Below are positions 25,880 to 35,422 of a stretch of 64,000 nucleotides of DNA, piece by piece. This DNA is from an uncultured Ilumatobacter sp. (GTDB lineage: Bacteria; Actinomycetota; Acidimicrobiia; Acidimicrobiales; Ilumatobacteraceae). Location of the stretch: positions 46,423-110,422 of the forward strand of contig CALFRK010000175.1 in NCBI GenBank assembly GCA_937919625.1, in the 5' to 3' direction. The notes under the pieces are model-generated. The model was not told the DNA's origin, made no database searches, and saw nothing but the letters and a program-made list of their open reading frames with translations. Numbering within the stretch: position 1 is the first letter of the stretch; each line of letters begins with the position of its first letter. Position numbers and translations under genes: made by a program.

Positions 25880-26848
25880 ATGAGGGCGAGGTTCGTGGCC
25901 GGCAAGGTGTTCGGCGCATTCGGCACGCTCGTGTTCGTCCTCGTCTTCAACTTCTTCCTGTTCCGGGTCGTCAACGACGACCCGACAGGAAAGCTGTTCC
26001 GCGGCCGCAACCTCAGCCAGGATCAGCTCGACCGGCGGCGCCGTGAGTTCAATCTGGATGGCTCGAAGTTCGAGCAGTTCATCGCCTACCTGAAACAGAC
26101 GATGCGGGGCAATCTCGGCGACTCGTTTCTGAGTCGGCGCCCCGTCACCACCGAAATCCGAGAGGCGCTGTGGCCGACGATCGCCCTCGTCGGCACCTCG
26201 ACAATCCTGTCGATGCTGATCGGCATCATGCTCGGCATCGCCGCCGGTTGGCGCCGCCGCAGTGGTACCGACGTGGCCGCCACGTCGTTCTCGATGTTCA
26301 CCTATTCGGTGCCCGACTTCTGGCTCGGCATGGTGCTGCTGGCGTTCTTCGCAGTGAAGTGGCCGTGGTTCCCGACCGGCGGCTTTGAGGACGCCGGCAG
26401 CACCGCCACCGGCTTCAGTGCGCTGCTGGATCAAGCCCACCACATGGCCTTGCCCTGCATCACTCTGACGCTGGCCTACATCGGCGAGTACATGATCGTG
26501 ATGCGATCGTCACTACTCGACACGGTCAACGAAGACTTCTTGCAGTTGGCGCGCGCCAAGGGTCTCCGCGACGTCGTGGTGCGGCGCCGACACGCCGTTC
26601 CGAACGCCCTGTTGCCGGTGGTCAGTCTGTCAGCGCTCAACTTCGGGTACGTGCTGTCCGGTGCGATCGCCGTCGAGGCGATCTACTCGTGGCCAGGGAT
26701 CGGGCAAGCGACATTGGAGGCCATCCGTGGCCCTGACTTCCCGATGCTGCAGGGACTGTTCCTGCTGCTCAGCGGTTCGATGATCCTGGCCAACCTCGCC
26801 GTCGACCTGCTGTACAGTCTGCTCGATCCTCGGGTGCGTGGGCGATGA
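25880..26848 (+). CDS. Peptide ABC transporter permease (DppB/OppB type)
   Basis: 322 residues, six predicted membrane helices. The N-terminal helix is followed by a DPTGKLF loop. The EAA coupling loop appears as DFLQLARAKGLRDVVVRRRHAVPNAL, which contacts the ATPases. GAIAVEAIYSWPGIGQ is the family's conserved late loop. It starts 6 bp after the binding-protein gene and overlaps the next permease by ATGA. Confidence 0.94.
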   Translation: MRARFVAGKVFGAFGTLVFVLVFNFFLFRVVNDDPTGKLFRGRNLSQDQLDRRRREFNLDGSKFEQFIAYLKQTMRGNLGDSFLSRRPVTTEIREALWPTIALVGTSTILSMLIGIMLGIAAGWRRRSGTDVAATSFSMFTYSVPDFWLGMVLLAFFAVKWPWFPTGGFEDAGSTATGFSALLDQAHHMALPCITLTLAYIGEYMIVMRSSLLDTVNEDFLQLARAKGLRDVVVRRRHAVPNALLPVVSLSALNFGYVLSGAIAVEAIYSWPGIGQATLEAIRGPDFPMLQGLFLLLSGSMILANLAVDLLYSLLDPRVRGR

Positions 26849-27774
26849 GTGACGTCGTGAAGACCCAGACAACCACATTCTCGCCACGCTCCTTTCGGTG
26901 GCAACGAAGGCGCGCCGCCACCGTCGACTTCTGGTCGCGATTTCGCGGTGACCGACTCGCACTGTTCGGTCTGGCGGTGCTGCTGACCTTCATCGTGATG
27001 GCGATCGGGGCGCCATGGATTTCGCCCAAGGAGGGACTCAGCGCTGTCGATTCGATCGACAACCCGACCTGGGCGACCCCTCGTTTCGACTACCCGTTCG
27101 GTACCGACAATCTCGGCCGCTCGGTTGCTGCCCAGTTCGTGTGGGGCTCGCGAGTGAGCTTGTGGGTCGGCTTGTCGGCGACGGTGCTGACGATCGCGAT
27201 CGGTTCCGCCGTCGGCGTGACCGCCGGATTCTTCGGTCGCTGGACCGACGCCACACTGATGCGCCTGACCGACTGGTTCCTCGTGATCCCGTTCCTGCCG
27301 TTGGCGATTGTGCTGGCCTCGGTACTCGATCGGTCGCTGCGCAACGTTGTGCTGGTGATTGCCATCACGTCGTGGCCGGGAACCGCTCGATTGGTGAGAG
27401 CCCAGGTGTTGACCGTCAAACAGAGGCTGTTCGTGGACCGTGCCCGCGCCCTGGGTGCCAGCCGGTTCCATGTGATCCGGCGTCACATCCTGCCCAATGT
27501 GGCACCTTTGATCCTTGCCAATGTCACGCTCGCCGTGCCGATCTCGATCCTCACCGAGACCACCCTTGCTTTCCTCGGCCTCGGTGACCCAAAGCGACCG
27601 TCGTGGGGCAAGACACTCGAGGAGGCGTTCAACGCCGGTGCCATCAGCCGCAATGCCTGGTGGTACTACCTGCCCGCCGGCGCCGGCATCGTTATCGTCG
27701 TGTTGGCGTTCACCTTGGTGGGGCGGGCGGTCGAGGAGATCCTCGACCCGCGACTTCGGGAGGGCGGACTGTGA
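26845..27774 (+). CDS. Peptide ABC transporter permease (DppC/OppC type)
   Basis: 309 residues. An N-terminal OppC-type segment (FWSRFRGDRLALFGLAVLL) leads to the periplasmic FDYPFGTDNLGRSVAAQFVW block typical of DppC. The coupling loop is FVDRARALGASRFHVIRRHI, then ETTLAFLGLGDPKRPSWGK. Start and stop overlap the neighbours (ATGA, GTGA), showing tight co-translation with DppB and DppD. Confidence 0.94.
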   Translation: MSDVVKTQTTTFSPRSFRWQRRRAATVDFWSRFRGDRLALFGLAVLLTFIVMAIGAPWISPKEGLSAVDSIDNPTWATPRFDYPFGTDNLGRSVAAQFVWGSRVSLWVGLSATVLTIAIGSAVGVTAGFFGRWTDATLMRLTDWFLVIPFLPLAIVLASVLDRSLRNVVLVIAITSWPGTARLVRAQVLTVKQRLFVDRARALGASRFHVIRRHILPNVAPLILANVTLAVPISILTETTLAFLGLGDPKRPSWGKTLEEAFNAGAISRNAWWYYLPAGAGIVIVVLAFTLVGRAVEEILDPRLREGGL

Positions 27775-28751
27775 GCCTGCTCGAGCTGCGCGATCTTCAC
27801 ATCACCTACCGGTCGGAGCGCGGCGACGTGCCTGCCGTGCGCGGCGTGAGCCTCACGATCGATCCGGGCGAGACCGTCGGGTTGGCCGGAGAATCAGGTT
27901 GCGGCAAATCGACGATAGCCGGCGCCGTGTTGCGGCTGCTCCCGAAACAGACGCTGATCGGCGGCCAGGTTCTGCTCGACGGCGAGGACGTCTACCAGAT
28001 GAAGCCGGGCCAATTGCGAGCCGCCCGCTGGACATCGGCGGCGATCGTTTTCCAGGGTGCGTTGCACGCCCTCAACCCGGTGCAGCGGGTCGGCAAGCAG
28101 ATCGCCGAGGCGATCCTGCTGCACTCGTCGCACAGCAAACAGGTAGCGACACAACGCGTCGGCGATCTGCTCGAGCGGGTCGGTTTGCCGCCGCATCGAG
28201 CCAGGGCATATCCACATCAACTGTCCGGCGGCCAACGCCAGCGGGTCTTGATCGCACTCGCCTTGGCCTGCGAGCCGAAGCTGTTGATCGCCGACGAACC
28301 GACGACCGCACTCGACGTGATGGTGCAGGCCCAGGTACTCGAGTTGCTCGCCGAACTCCAGCGCGATCGTGGTCTCGGGTTGCTGTTCATCACGCACGAT
28401 CTCTCCGTCCTCACATCGACCTGCGAACGGCTGGCCGTGATGTACGCCGGGCGGATCGTCGAGGACGGGCCAAGCCACGACGTGTTCGGCACACCCGAGC
28501 ACCCCTACTCAGCGGCGCTCGCCAGGGCATTCCCGACGATCGGAGACCCGGCCTCGCGCATGAATCCGACCGGATTGGCTGGCGATCCTCCCAATCCGGC
28601 AAACCTGCCGAGCGGCTGCCCGTTCCATCCGAGATGTGACAAGGCGATCGAAGCCTGCTCGGCGACCGATGTCGAGCTCAGGCAGGTCGGGGTCGCCCGA
28701 CGGGCGGCCTGTATCCACATTCCGGTCGAAGGCGGTATCGACCGTGGGTGA
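27771..28751 (+). CDS. Peptide ABC transporter ATP-binding protein (DppD/OppD type)
   Basis: 326 residues from a GTG that overlaps the DppC stop (GTGA); longer upstream frames read through DppC and are rejected. Walker A is GESGCGKST, the signature LSGGQRQR and Walker B LLIADEPTTALD. The C-terminal oligopeptide-transporter tail with the Cys cluster (GCPFHPRCDKAIEAC) is the usual one for an iron-sulfur or structural site in this family. Forms a heterodimer with the next ATPase. Confidence 0.94.
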   Translation: MSLLELRDLHITYRSERGDVPAVRGVSLTIDPGETVGLAGESGCGKSTIAGAVLRLLPKQTLIGGQVLLDGEDVYQMKPGQLRAARWTSAAIVFQGALHALNPVQRVGKQIAEAILLHSSHSKQVATQRVGDLLERVGLPPHRARAYPHQLSGGQRQRVLIALALACEPKLLIADEPTTALDVMVQAQVLELLAELQRDRGLGLLFITHDLSVLTSTCERLAVMYAGRIVEDGPSHDVFGTPEHPYSAALARAFPTIGDPASRMNPTGLAGDPPNPANLPSGCPFHPRCDKAIEACSATDVELRQVGVARRAACIHIPVEGGIDRG

Positions 28752-29709
28752 CGGGCTGTTGGAAATGCGTGATGTATCGGTCACGTTCTCGAGCCGCCGC
28801 GGAACAGTGCGCGCCGTCGACGGCGTCTCGCTCGACGTCCGAGCAGGTGAAGTCCTCGCACTTGTGGGCGAATCGGGTTGCGGCAAAACGACACTGATCA
28901 GAGCCATCCTCGGACTCGAACCGCTCACCGACGGTTCGATCCTGGTCGAGGGCAAACCCGTCAATCAGCGCCAGCGCACGCTGCGAGACCTGCGGCGTCG
29001 TGTGCAGATGGTCTTTCAAGACCCGACCGGGGCGCTCAACCCGCGCCACTCGATCTATGACGCTGTTGCCGAGGGAATCCGGATCCACGGTGTCGCGGGC
29101 AACGAACCCGACCTGGTCGCCGGCGCCCTCTCTCGAGCCGGGTTGCGCCCACCCGAGAACTACATGCCGCGCTTCCCGCACGAGGTGTCGGGTGGCCAAC
29201 GCCAACGGGTTCTGATCGCCGGTGCGATCGCCCTCGAACCACAGCTGTTGCTCGCCGACGAACCCGTCGCCTCACTCGACGCCTCGATCCGCGGTGAGAT
29301 CCTGGCGCTTCTCCGCGACCTCGTCGACCAGCACGGCCTGGGGATCATCGCCGTCACACACGACCTCGGGTTGGCCTGGAACATCGCTGACCGGATCGCC
29401 GTGATGTACCTCGGTCGAATCGTCGAAGTGGGTGAAGCCGAAGAGGTGCTCGCAAACCCGCAACATCCGTACACCAAGGCATTGCTCTCGGTCGTGCCGG
29501 AGATGGAACGCTTGGAACAGCAGATCCTCACCGGTGAGACGCCCGACCCGAGCCGCATCCCGGCAGGTTGCAGATTCCACCCCCGTTGTCCGCTCGTCGC
29601 CTCCGGCGAGGCAGAGCGGCTCGGCGTTCTCGGCAAGTGCACCGGCGTCGACGTCGAGCTCGTCCAACGCGGCGCTGGTCACTGGTCAGCCTGTCACGCC
29701 GTACCCTGA
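28744..29709 (+). CDS. Peptide ABC transporter ATP-binding protein (DppF/OppF type)
   Basis: 321 residues from a GTG at 28744 (VGDGLLEMRDVSV), 8 bp inside the end of DppD. Walker A is GESGCGKTT, the signature VSGGQRQR and Walker B LLLADEPVASLD. The C-terminal tail GCRFHPRCPLV is present. It is the last gene of the operon, and its 3' end overlaps the converging CocE-type hydrolase gene by 16 bp. Confidence 0.94.
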   Translation: MGDGLLEMRDVSVTFSSRRGTVRAVDGVSLDVRAGEVLALVGESGCGKTTLIRAILGLEPLTDGSILVEGKPVNQRQRTLRDLRRRVQMVFQDPTGALNPRHSIYDAVAEGIRIHGVAGNEPDLVAGALSRAGLRPPENYMPRFPHEVSGGQRQRVLIAGAIALEPQLLLADEPVASLDASIRGEILALLRDLVDQHGLGIIAVTHDLGLAWNIADRIAVMYLGRIVEVGEAEEVLANPQHPYTKALLSVVPEMERLEQQILTGETPDPSRIPAGCRFHPRCPLVASGEAERLGVLGKCTGVDVELVQRGAGHWSACHAVP

Positions 29710-31706
29710 GCGGAGTCGTTCGAGGACGCAACACGTCCAGGTCGCCTGTCGATCGAGGTCGACCACCTGTGACGGGCGAGCTCCGTCCCGTCTTCGTAGG
29801 CGACGACGTCGAGTTCGACCTCGAACACGTCGGCATCGGACGTGATCGTCAACGTCGATGCCGTTCGCACCGTCGCCTCAGGCCAGCTGATCTCGAAGCT
29901 GGACGAGCCGCGCGCCCAGGCCAGAGACGGATCGACCGTCGACACGCCCAACTCTCCTCGGTAGTCGTCGGTGACCACGGCGCCGTGGTTGCCTTCGTAC
30001 GTGCCGCCGTAGCGGGTGGCAACCCGCGTCTCGCGCCCTAGCACGTCGTGCTCGATCCGCCACTCGACCCCCTCTGCTTCGTCATCAGACGGCCCAGCAC
30101 CCGGCACGAAGGCGTGAGCAGTTTCCGGCAGCCCGTCGACGATCGGCACTGAGAGCACCAGCGTCGAGCGATCGACCTCGAGCGTCAGCGGGCCAGGGGG
30201 CGGCCAGCAGTTCGGCCAATCGGTGCCCGCTATCGCCAGCCGCAAGGTGTGACCTGGCTGAAGTGTCCAGGTGGTCGCCTCGAGGCCGATCTCCGCTTCG
30301 ATCCACGCACCGGGCGTGAGCGGTTGGGGCGATCGCCCGACCTCGCCGTGTTCGTCTGCCGGCCAACAACCGAGATGTGTCAAATCGATCATGCCGCGCG
30401 TGATCAGCGCCGAGGTGCCGTCCGGAAACACGTCGCACAGCTTGACGCTGACGTGCCCATACTCCCGGTCGGAACGCACCCGCAGCGCGACCCGCCCGTT
30501 CCCCAACAACTCGGCCTGTTGCTCGATCGGCCAGTCGCAGAGAATCGAACGGGTGTTGTCGTAGCGCTGATCGAGCGGCTGGCCCCACGGCAGCCCACCA
30601 CCACATGAGTTCCACGCCGCGACTCCCACGTCACCATGGACGTCGAGCGCCGCCACATCATCACGAGTGGGGTGGAACTCGACGATTCGAAGACCGTCCG
30701 GCGGCCAGTTGTCGATGTCGCGCCACACGCCAGGATGGAACGCCAGATCGGGCTGGGGCGCGATCGGCTGACGCACGAACACCTGCCCTTTGGCGGCGCC
30801 CGACCCTGGCCCATCGCGGAGATGCTCGTCGAAGAAGGCGAGGATCTCGACATCGTCGTCGACATTCGGGCCGGGGCGAGCGCGCTCGGGTGACTTGTGC
30901 ACCCAGGGCCCGGCCAGCAGCCGCCATGGCAAGCCGTTGCGCTCGTACTGTTCGATCACCCGGAACGTGTTGTTGCGGTAGCCGTCGGCCCAGCCGGCGA
31001 TCAGCATCGTCGGGCATGTCATGCGCTCATAGCCGGCGCCGTCGGGTCCGAACCGGATCGAGCCGCGCCGCCACGTCGGCGCGTCCAGTGGATGCTCGAG
31101 CCACTCGAGCAGCCACGCCGGCGTGTCATCGATGCGACGTTGCCACGCGTCGCGCCACGACGCCCCGAACACCGCCGGTGTCGGTGGCAGCGCATTCATG
31201 GCAATCATGTAGAGCGGATAATCGATCAGGTCGAGCGCCCGCAGCACTCCCCCGCAATAGTGCACGTCGTCCGTGTATCGATCGTCGGTGGCGTAGGTGG
31301 CGACGATCGCACCAAGTTCTGGCACGCCCTCGACAGCCATCTGCAATGAGTTGAAGCCCGAATACGACGTGCCGAACATGCCGACCCGACGCGACGACCA
31401 CGGTTGCGAGGCCAACCATTCGATCGTGGTTCGCAGGTCAGAGCGCTCGATCTCTGGATACTCATCGGTGGCGATCCCACCCGACGACCCAGTGCCGCGC
31501 AAGTCGAGTCGGAGCACCGCGAACCGCTCGGCGGCGAACCGCTCATAGGTCGGCCGATACGACTCGGTGATGTCGTCCTTACGGTACGGCAACGCCTCGA
31601 GCAGTGCAGCGAACGGCCCAGCACCAGGCGGCAGGTACAGCGTCGCCGCCAGCCGCTCACCATCGGCCATCTCGATCGCTATGTCATGAACGAGCTCGGC
31701 AGCCAC
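29694..31706 (-). CDS. CocE/NonD-family alpha/beta hydrolase (X-Pro dipeptidyl-peptidase S15 type)
   Basis: About 670 residues. The N-terminal hydrolase domain has the nucleophile in GMFGTSYSGF (Ser ~113). The RLDLRGTGSSGG oxyanion region and the cap domain follow, and the C-terminal part is the galactose-binding-like X-Pro-type domain (GHTLRLAIAGTDWPN). Family members cleave X-Pro peptides, cocaine-type esters or cephalosporin side chains. I start at the GTG at 31706 (VAAELVHDIAIEMADGERL). The longer frame to 31814 would overlap the divergent Rieske gene and adds unrelated sequence. Confidence 0.88.
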   Translation of the reverse strand: MAAELVHDIAIEMADGERLAATLYLPPGAGPFAALLEALPYRKDDITESYRPTYERFAAERFAVLRLDLRGTGSSGGIATDEYPEIERSDLRTTIEWLASQPWSSRRVGMFGTSYSGFNSLQMAVEGVPELGAIVATYATDDRYTDDVHYCGGVLRALDLIDYPLYMIAMNALPPTPAVFGASWRDAWQRRIDDTPAWLLEWLEHPLDAPTWRRGSIRFGPDGAGYERMTCPTMLIAGWADGYRNNTFRVIEQYERNGLPWRLLAGPWVHKSPERARPGPNVDDDVEILAFFDEHLRDGPGSGAAKGQVFVRQPIAPQPDLAFHPGVWRDIDNWPPDGLRIVEFHPTRDDVAALDVHGDVGVAAWNSCGGGLPWGQPLDQRYDNTRSILCDWPIEQQAELLGNGRVALRVRSDREYGHVSVKLCDVFPDGTSALITRGMIDLTHLGCWPADEHGEVGRSPQPLTPGAWIEAEIGLEATTWTLQPGHTLRLAIAGTDWPNCWPPPGPLTLEVDRSTLVLSVPIVDGLPETAHAFVPGAGPSDDEAEGVEWRIEHDVLGRETRVATRYGGTYEGNHGAVVTDDYRGELGVSTVDPSLAWARGSSSFEISWPEATVRTASTLTITSDADVFEVELDVVAYEDGTELARHRWSTSIDRRPGRVASSNDSAQGTA

Positions 31707-31791
31707 CGGGTAACAGTACTTCGGGCATCCCACAAGGGCGCGAGCGGACGCAGCCGGATATTGTCTGGGACGTGACGACGGCAATTGTTTC

Positions 31792-32880
31792 GTGAGCAAG
31801 CACCTCGTACCCACGCTGCCGCGCGAGGTCTATCTGTCCGATGAGGTCTGGCGCGACGAGCGCACCAGCATCTGGCACGATCAGTGGGTTCTGGTCGGAC
31901 GCGACAGTGATCTTCCCGACGTGGGCAGCCACCTCGTCGTCGATATCGCCGGTGAATCGATCGTCGTCGTTCGTGATGACGATCAACGGCTGCGCGGCTA
32001 CTACAACGTCTGCCGCCACCGAGGCGCCGAGCTCGTCGACTCCACCGGACCGTCGTGTGGATCATTCGGTGTGGTCATCCAATGTCCCTATCACGCCTGG
32101 ACGTACGGACTCGACGGCCAACTCCGGCGCGCTCCGTTCCTCGATCCAGCCGACACGCCAAACATCGGCCTGCACGAGGCCGCCGTCGACACCTGGGGTG
32201 GGTTTGTGTTCGTCAGCCTCTCCACCGCCCCCACGTCACTCGACGATCAGATCGGTGCGGCCGTCGACCGAGTCCAGCGCTACCCACTCGCCGAACTGCG
32301 GCGCGGGCTGACCTTCACCTACGAGGTGGCGGCGAATTGGAAGGTGATCGCCGAGAACTACAACGAGTGCTACCACTGCGGGCCGGTGCACCCGACGCTC
32401 TGCGAACTCGTACCGGCGTTTCGGCGCGGCGGCTCCGGGCTCGAGTGGTCCGACGGCATCCCGCACCGACCGGGCGCGTGGACGTTCACCGTCACCGGCA
32501 CCACCGCCCGAGCACCGTTCCCCGGCCTCGACGACACCGAGCGGGTTCGGCACAAGGGCGAGCTGATCTACCCCAACCTGATGCTCAGCCTCTCGGCCGA
32601 CCACGTCGCATCCTTCCGCCTCGCCCCGACCGGGCCGTCGGACACGACCGTCGTGTGCGATCTGCTGTTCCATCCCGACGAGCTGGCAAACCCATCGTTC
32701 GATCCCCACGACGCCGGCGATCTGTGGGACACGGTCAACCGCGAGGACTGGGCGATCTGCGAGAGCGTTCAGCGCGGCATGTCATCGCGGGCGTGGAACG
32801 GCGGTTGGTTCGCACCGATGGAAGACGACACCGTCGACATCACCCAGTGGTACCGCGCCGCGATGGGGAAACCGACGTGA
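31792..32880 (+). CDS. Rieske oxygenase alpha subunit (GbcA / quaternary-amine demethylase-like)
   Basis: 362 residues. The Rieske [2Fe-2S] ligands are C74, H76, C98 and H101 (CRHRGAE, then QCPYHAW). The mononuclear iron site is in NYNECYHCGPVHPTL (~195-209). Size and layout fit ring-hydroxylating-type Rieske enzymes that demethylate glycine betaine, stachydrine or carnitine as well as aromatic oxygenases. Pairing with a sarcosine-oxidase-like gene (GTGA overlap) favours an N-demethylase. No reductase gene is adjacent, so electrons must come from elsewhere. GTG start. Confidence 0.9.
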   Translation: MSKHLVPTLPREVYLSDEVWRDERTSIWHDQWVLVGRDSDLPDVGSHLVVDIAGESIVVVRDDDQRLRGYYNVCRHRGAELVDSTGPSCGSFGVVIQCPYHAWTYGLDGQLRRAPFLDPADTPNIGLHEAAVDTWGGFVFVSLSTAPTSLDDQIGAAVDRVQRYPLAELRRGLTFTYEVAANWKVIAENYNECYHCGPVHPTLCELVPAFRRGGSGLEWSDGIPHRPGAWTFTVTGTTARAPFPGLDDTERVRHKGELIYPNLMLSLSADHVASFRLAPTGPSDTTVVCDLLFHPDELANPSFDPHDAGDLWDTVNREDWAICESVQRGMSSRAWNGGWFAPMEDDTVDITQWYRAAMGKPT

Positions 32881-34058
32881 CGGCGTGTGAAGTCGCAGTG
32901 ATCGGGCTCGGTGGGCTCGGGTCGGCCACCGCCTACTGGCTGGCCCGCAGCAACGTCAATGTGATCGGGTTCGAGCAGTTCGAGCTCGGGCATGTTCGCG
33001 GCGCTTCCCACGACCATTCACGGATCATCAGGCGGTCCTACCACACGCCCGGATACGTCGAGCTGACGGCAGGTGCGTACGAGGCGTGGGAGTTGGTCGA
33101 GCACGATGCCGACGAGGTGTTGATCACCCGCACGGGCGGCGTCGATCTGTTTCCCGCAAACGCAGTCATCGATCCTGCGCCGTACCGATCCAGCCTCGAT
33201 GCAGTCGGTGTGCCACACGAGTGGATCGATGCCACCGAGATCCGTCGACGCTGGCCGGCGTTCGACCGTGGCAGTGTGGTCAACGCGGATGTGATGGGCA
33301 TCTACTCGGCGGACACGGGCATCGTGCCGGCCGGGAGCGGCACGGCGACGCTCCAACGACTGGCCGTCGAGCACGGCGCCGATCTGCGCCCCAACTCGCC
33401 GGTTCGATCGGTGCTGCCCAGGGGCGACGAGGTCGACGTGATCACCGACGCCGGCACGATCCGGTGCGGGGCCGTCGTGATCTGTGCCGATGCCTGGACC
33501 AACCGACTGATCGAACCACTCGGACACCGAGTCAGCATGGCCGTCAACCGCGAGCAGGTCAGCTACTTCCCAACCGCCGATCTCGACGACCTGCAACCGG
33601 GTCGCTTCCCCGTCTGGATCTGGATGCACGACCCCAGCTACTACGGATTCCCCGTGTACGGACCACCTTCGGTCGCCGACTGCACCAAAGCGTCAGAAGA
33701 CTGCGGGGGCTCGGAGGTCGATCCCGACACCCGCACGTTCGAGCCCGATCCGACCATGGAACATCGATTGAGCAAGTTCCTGGGTAGCCTGCTCGGCGAC
33801 CGGTTCGGGCCGCCCCACTCGACCACCTGCCTGTACACGGTCACCGCCGACCGCGACTTCGTGGTCGACCGGCTGCCCGACCATCCCAACATCTGTGTCG
33901 GGCTCGGCGCCGCTCACGGTTTCAAATTCGCCGCTTGGTTCGGTCGTACCCTCGCCGGGCTGGCGACCGGCGCCGAACCGGGGCCTGAACTGACGCCGTT
34001 CGCGATCGATCGGCCCAGCCTTTTACGCCCGGTCAACCGCTCCGACTGGCTCGTTTGA
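32877..34058 (+). CDS. Sarcosine oxidase / N-methyl amino acid oxidase-like flavoprotein
   Basis: 393 residues of the monomeric sarcosine oxidase / N-methyltryptophan oxidase family. The FAD-binding Rossmann motif is VAVIGLGGLGSATAYW. The covalent-FAD Cys is in TTCLYTVTADRDFVVD (~317, matching Cys315 of monomeric sarcosine oxidase), and GLGAAHGFKFA is the family's C-terminal block. The GTG start overlaps the Rieske stop (GTGA). It would oxidise a secondary or tertiary N-methyl amine to formaldehyde and the demethylated product, the step after a Rieske demethylase. Confidence 0.92.
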   Translation: MTACEVAVIGLGGLGSATAYWLARSNVNVIGFEQFELGHVRGASHDHSRIIRRSYHTPGYVELTAGAYEAWELVEHDADEVLITRTGGVDLFPANAVIDPAPYRSSLDAVGVPHEWIDATEIRRRWPAFDRGSVVNADVMGIYSADTGIVPAGSGTATLQRLAVEHGADLRPNSPVRSVLPRGDEVDVITDAGTIRCGAVVICADAWTNRLIEPLGHRVSMAVNREQVSYFPTADLDDLQPGRFPVWIWMHDPSYYGFPVYGPPSVADCTKASEDCGGSEVDPDTRTFEPDPTMEHRLSKFLGSLLGDRFGPPHSTTCLYTVTADRDFVVDRLPDHPNICVGLGAAHGFKFAAWFGRTLAGLATGAEPGPELTPFAIDRPSLLRPVNRSDWLV

Positions 34059-34070
34059 TCGCCGCTCGGT

Positions 34071-35372
34071 CTACCCGACCGGCAGTACCGCCCGCACGGC
34101 ATCGACCAGGCGGTCGATCATCTCGCGCAGCTCGTCTGGAGAGACGCACAGCGGCGGTCCGAGCAGCACCGCATCACCGACATTGCCGTCGACCGCTGAT
34201 CCGCAGGGGTACACCGTGAGACATCGATCGAATGCTGCCTCGACGATTCGTTCGGCGACGCGATCTGTGCGATCGAATGGCACTTTAGATCCGCGATCCG
34301 ACACGAATTCGACTGCCATCAGCAGCCCTTTGCCCCGGATGTCTCCGACATTTGGATGATCGCTAAACGCATCGCCCAGCCAGGCGCGACCACGCTGGCC
34401 GAGATCGCGCGACACGTCGAGTAAACCCTCGCGTTCGATCACACCGATCGTGGCTTCGGCGACGGCCGCTCCGACGGGATGATGCGACCAGGTGAAGCCG
34501 TGAAGGAAGTTGCGCGCCTCGGTCACCGCGTCGTACACGTGTCCGGCGGCGATGCACAGTCCAAGCGGCCAGTATCCGCTCGACGCGCCCTTACCGGCGG
34601 TGATCATGTCTGGCCGGATGCCCCAATGATCGGCGGCGAACCAGGTTCCGGTGCGCCCGAACCCGGTCATCACCTCGTCGAGAATCAACAGCACTCCGCG
34701 CCGCTTACAGACCTCGGCGACCGCCGGCCAGTAGTCGTCGGGTGGCACGACTGCACCGAGCGTTGCGCCGCTGATCGGCTCGGCGAGGAAGGCGGCAACT
34801 CGTTCTGCACCCGTGTCACAGATGATCCGGTCGAGTTCGGCGGCGTGCTCGACCCCGGTCCGTTGGTCGCGATATGGATTCACCATCGGCACCCGAACCG
34901 TCTGCCCCAGCCAGGGTTCGTAGCCGGCCCGCAACGTCGACCGATCGGAAGCGTCGAGCACCCCGCGACTGTTGCCGTGGTAGGCGCCTTCGCGCGCCAA
35001 CACGATATGTCGACCTGTGTCGCCGCGAGCCAGGTGATACGAGCGCGCCAGCTTGAGGGCAGTTTCGTTGGCCTCGCTGCCGCCGCTGACGGGGAAGACA
35101 CGGGCATCGTCAACGGGCGCGATCGTGGCGATCCGGCGTGCCAGACGGGCGACCGAGTTGGTGGCGAACTGGGTCGCGTGCACATAGGCCACGGCCGTCG
35201 CCTGGGCCGCCATAGCAGACACGATCTCATCGCGGCCGTGACCGACCGAGCAGGCGATCGCCCCGCCGGCACCATCGAGAAACTGGCGTCCATCGGCGGT
35301 GTTGATCGTGCATCCTCGCGCTGTCACCGCGATCGGCCTGTCGAGCGTTCTGTGAAATACGTGGTCAGACAT
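34071..35372 (-). CDS. Class III aminotransferase
   Basis: About 433 residues. The PLP lysine is K261 (ITAGKGASSGYWPLG). VSGGSEANETALKLAR, AYHGNSRGVLD, LDEVMTGFGRTG and HGFTWSHHPVGAA are the standard class III blocks. The family includes omega-amino acid:pyruvate, acetylornithine and diaminobutyrate enzymes; the specificity is open. I start at the ATG at 35372 (MSDHVFHRTLDRP). The frame continues to 35450 but overlaps the upstream ATPase gene. It converges with the flavin oxidase 12 bp away. Confidence 0.9.
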   Translation of the reverse strand: MSDHVFHRTLDRPIAVTARGCTINTADGRQFLDGAGGAIACSVGHGRDEIVSAMAAQATAVAYVHATQFATNSVARLARRIATIAPVDDARVFPVSGGSEANETALKLARSYHLARGDTGRHIVLAREGAYHGNSRGVLDASDRSTLRAGYEPWLGQTVRVPMVNPYRDQRTGVEHAAELDRIICDTGAERVAAFLAEPISGATLGAVVPPDDYWPAVAEVCKRRGVLLILDEVMTGFGRTGTWFAADHWGIRPDMITAGKGASSGYWPLGLCIAAGHVYDAVTEARNFLHGFTWSHHPVGAAVAEATIGVIEREGLLDVSRDLGQRGRAWLGDAFSDHPNVGDIRGKGLLMAVEFVSDRGSKVPFDRTDRVAERIVEAAFDRCLTVYPCGSAVDGNVGDAVLLGPPLCVSPDELREMIDRLVDAVRAVLPVG

Positions 35373-35422
35373 CTCCGGCACGTGCACAGTGTCGCATCTC
35401 GACGACCGCCCTGTGGTGACGT

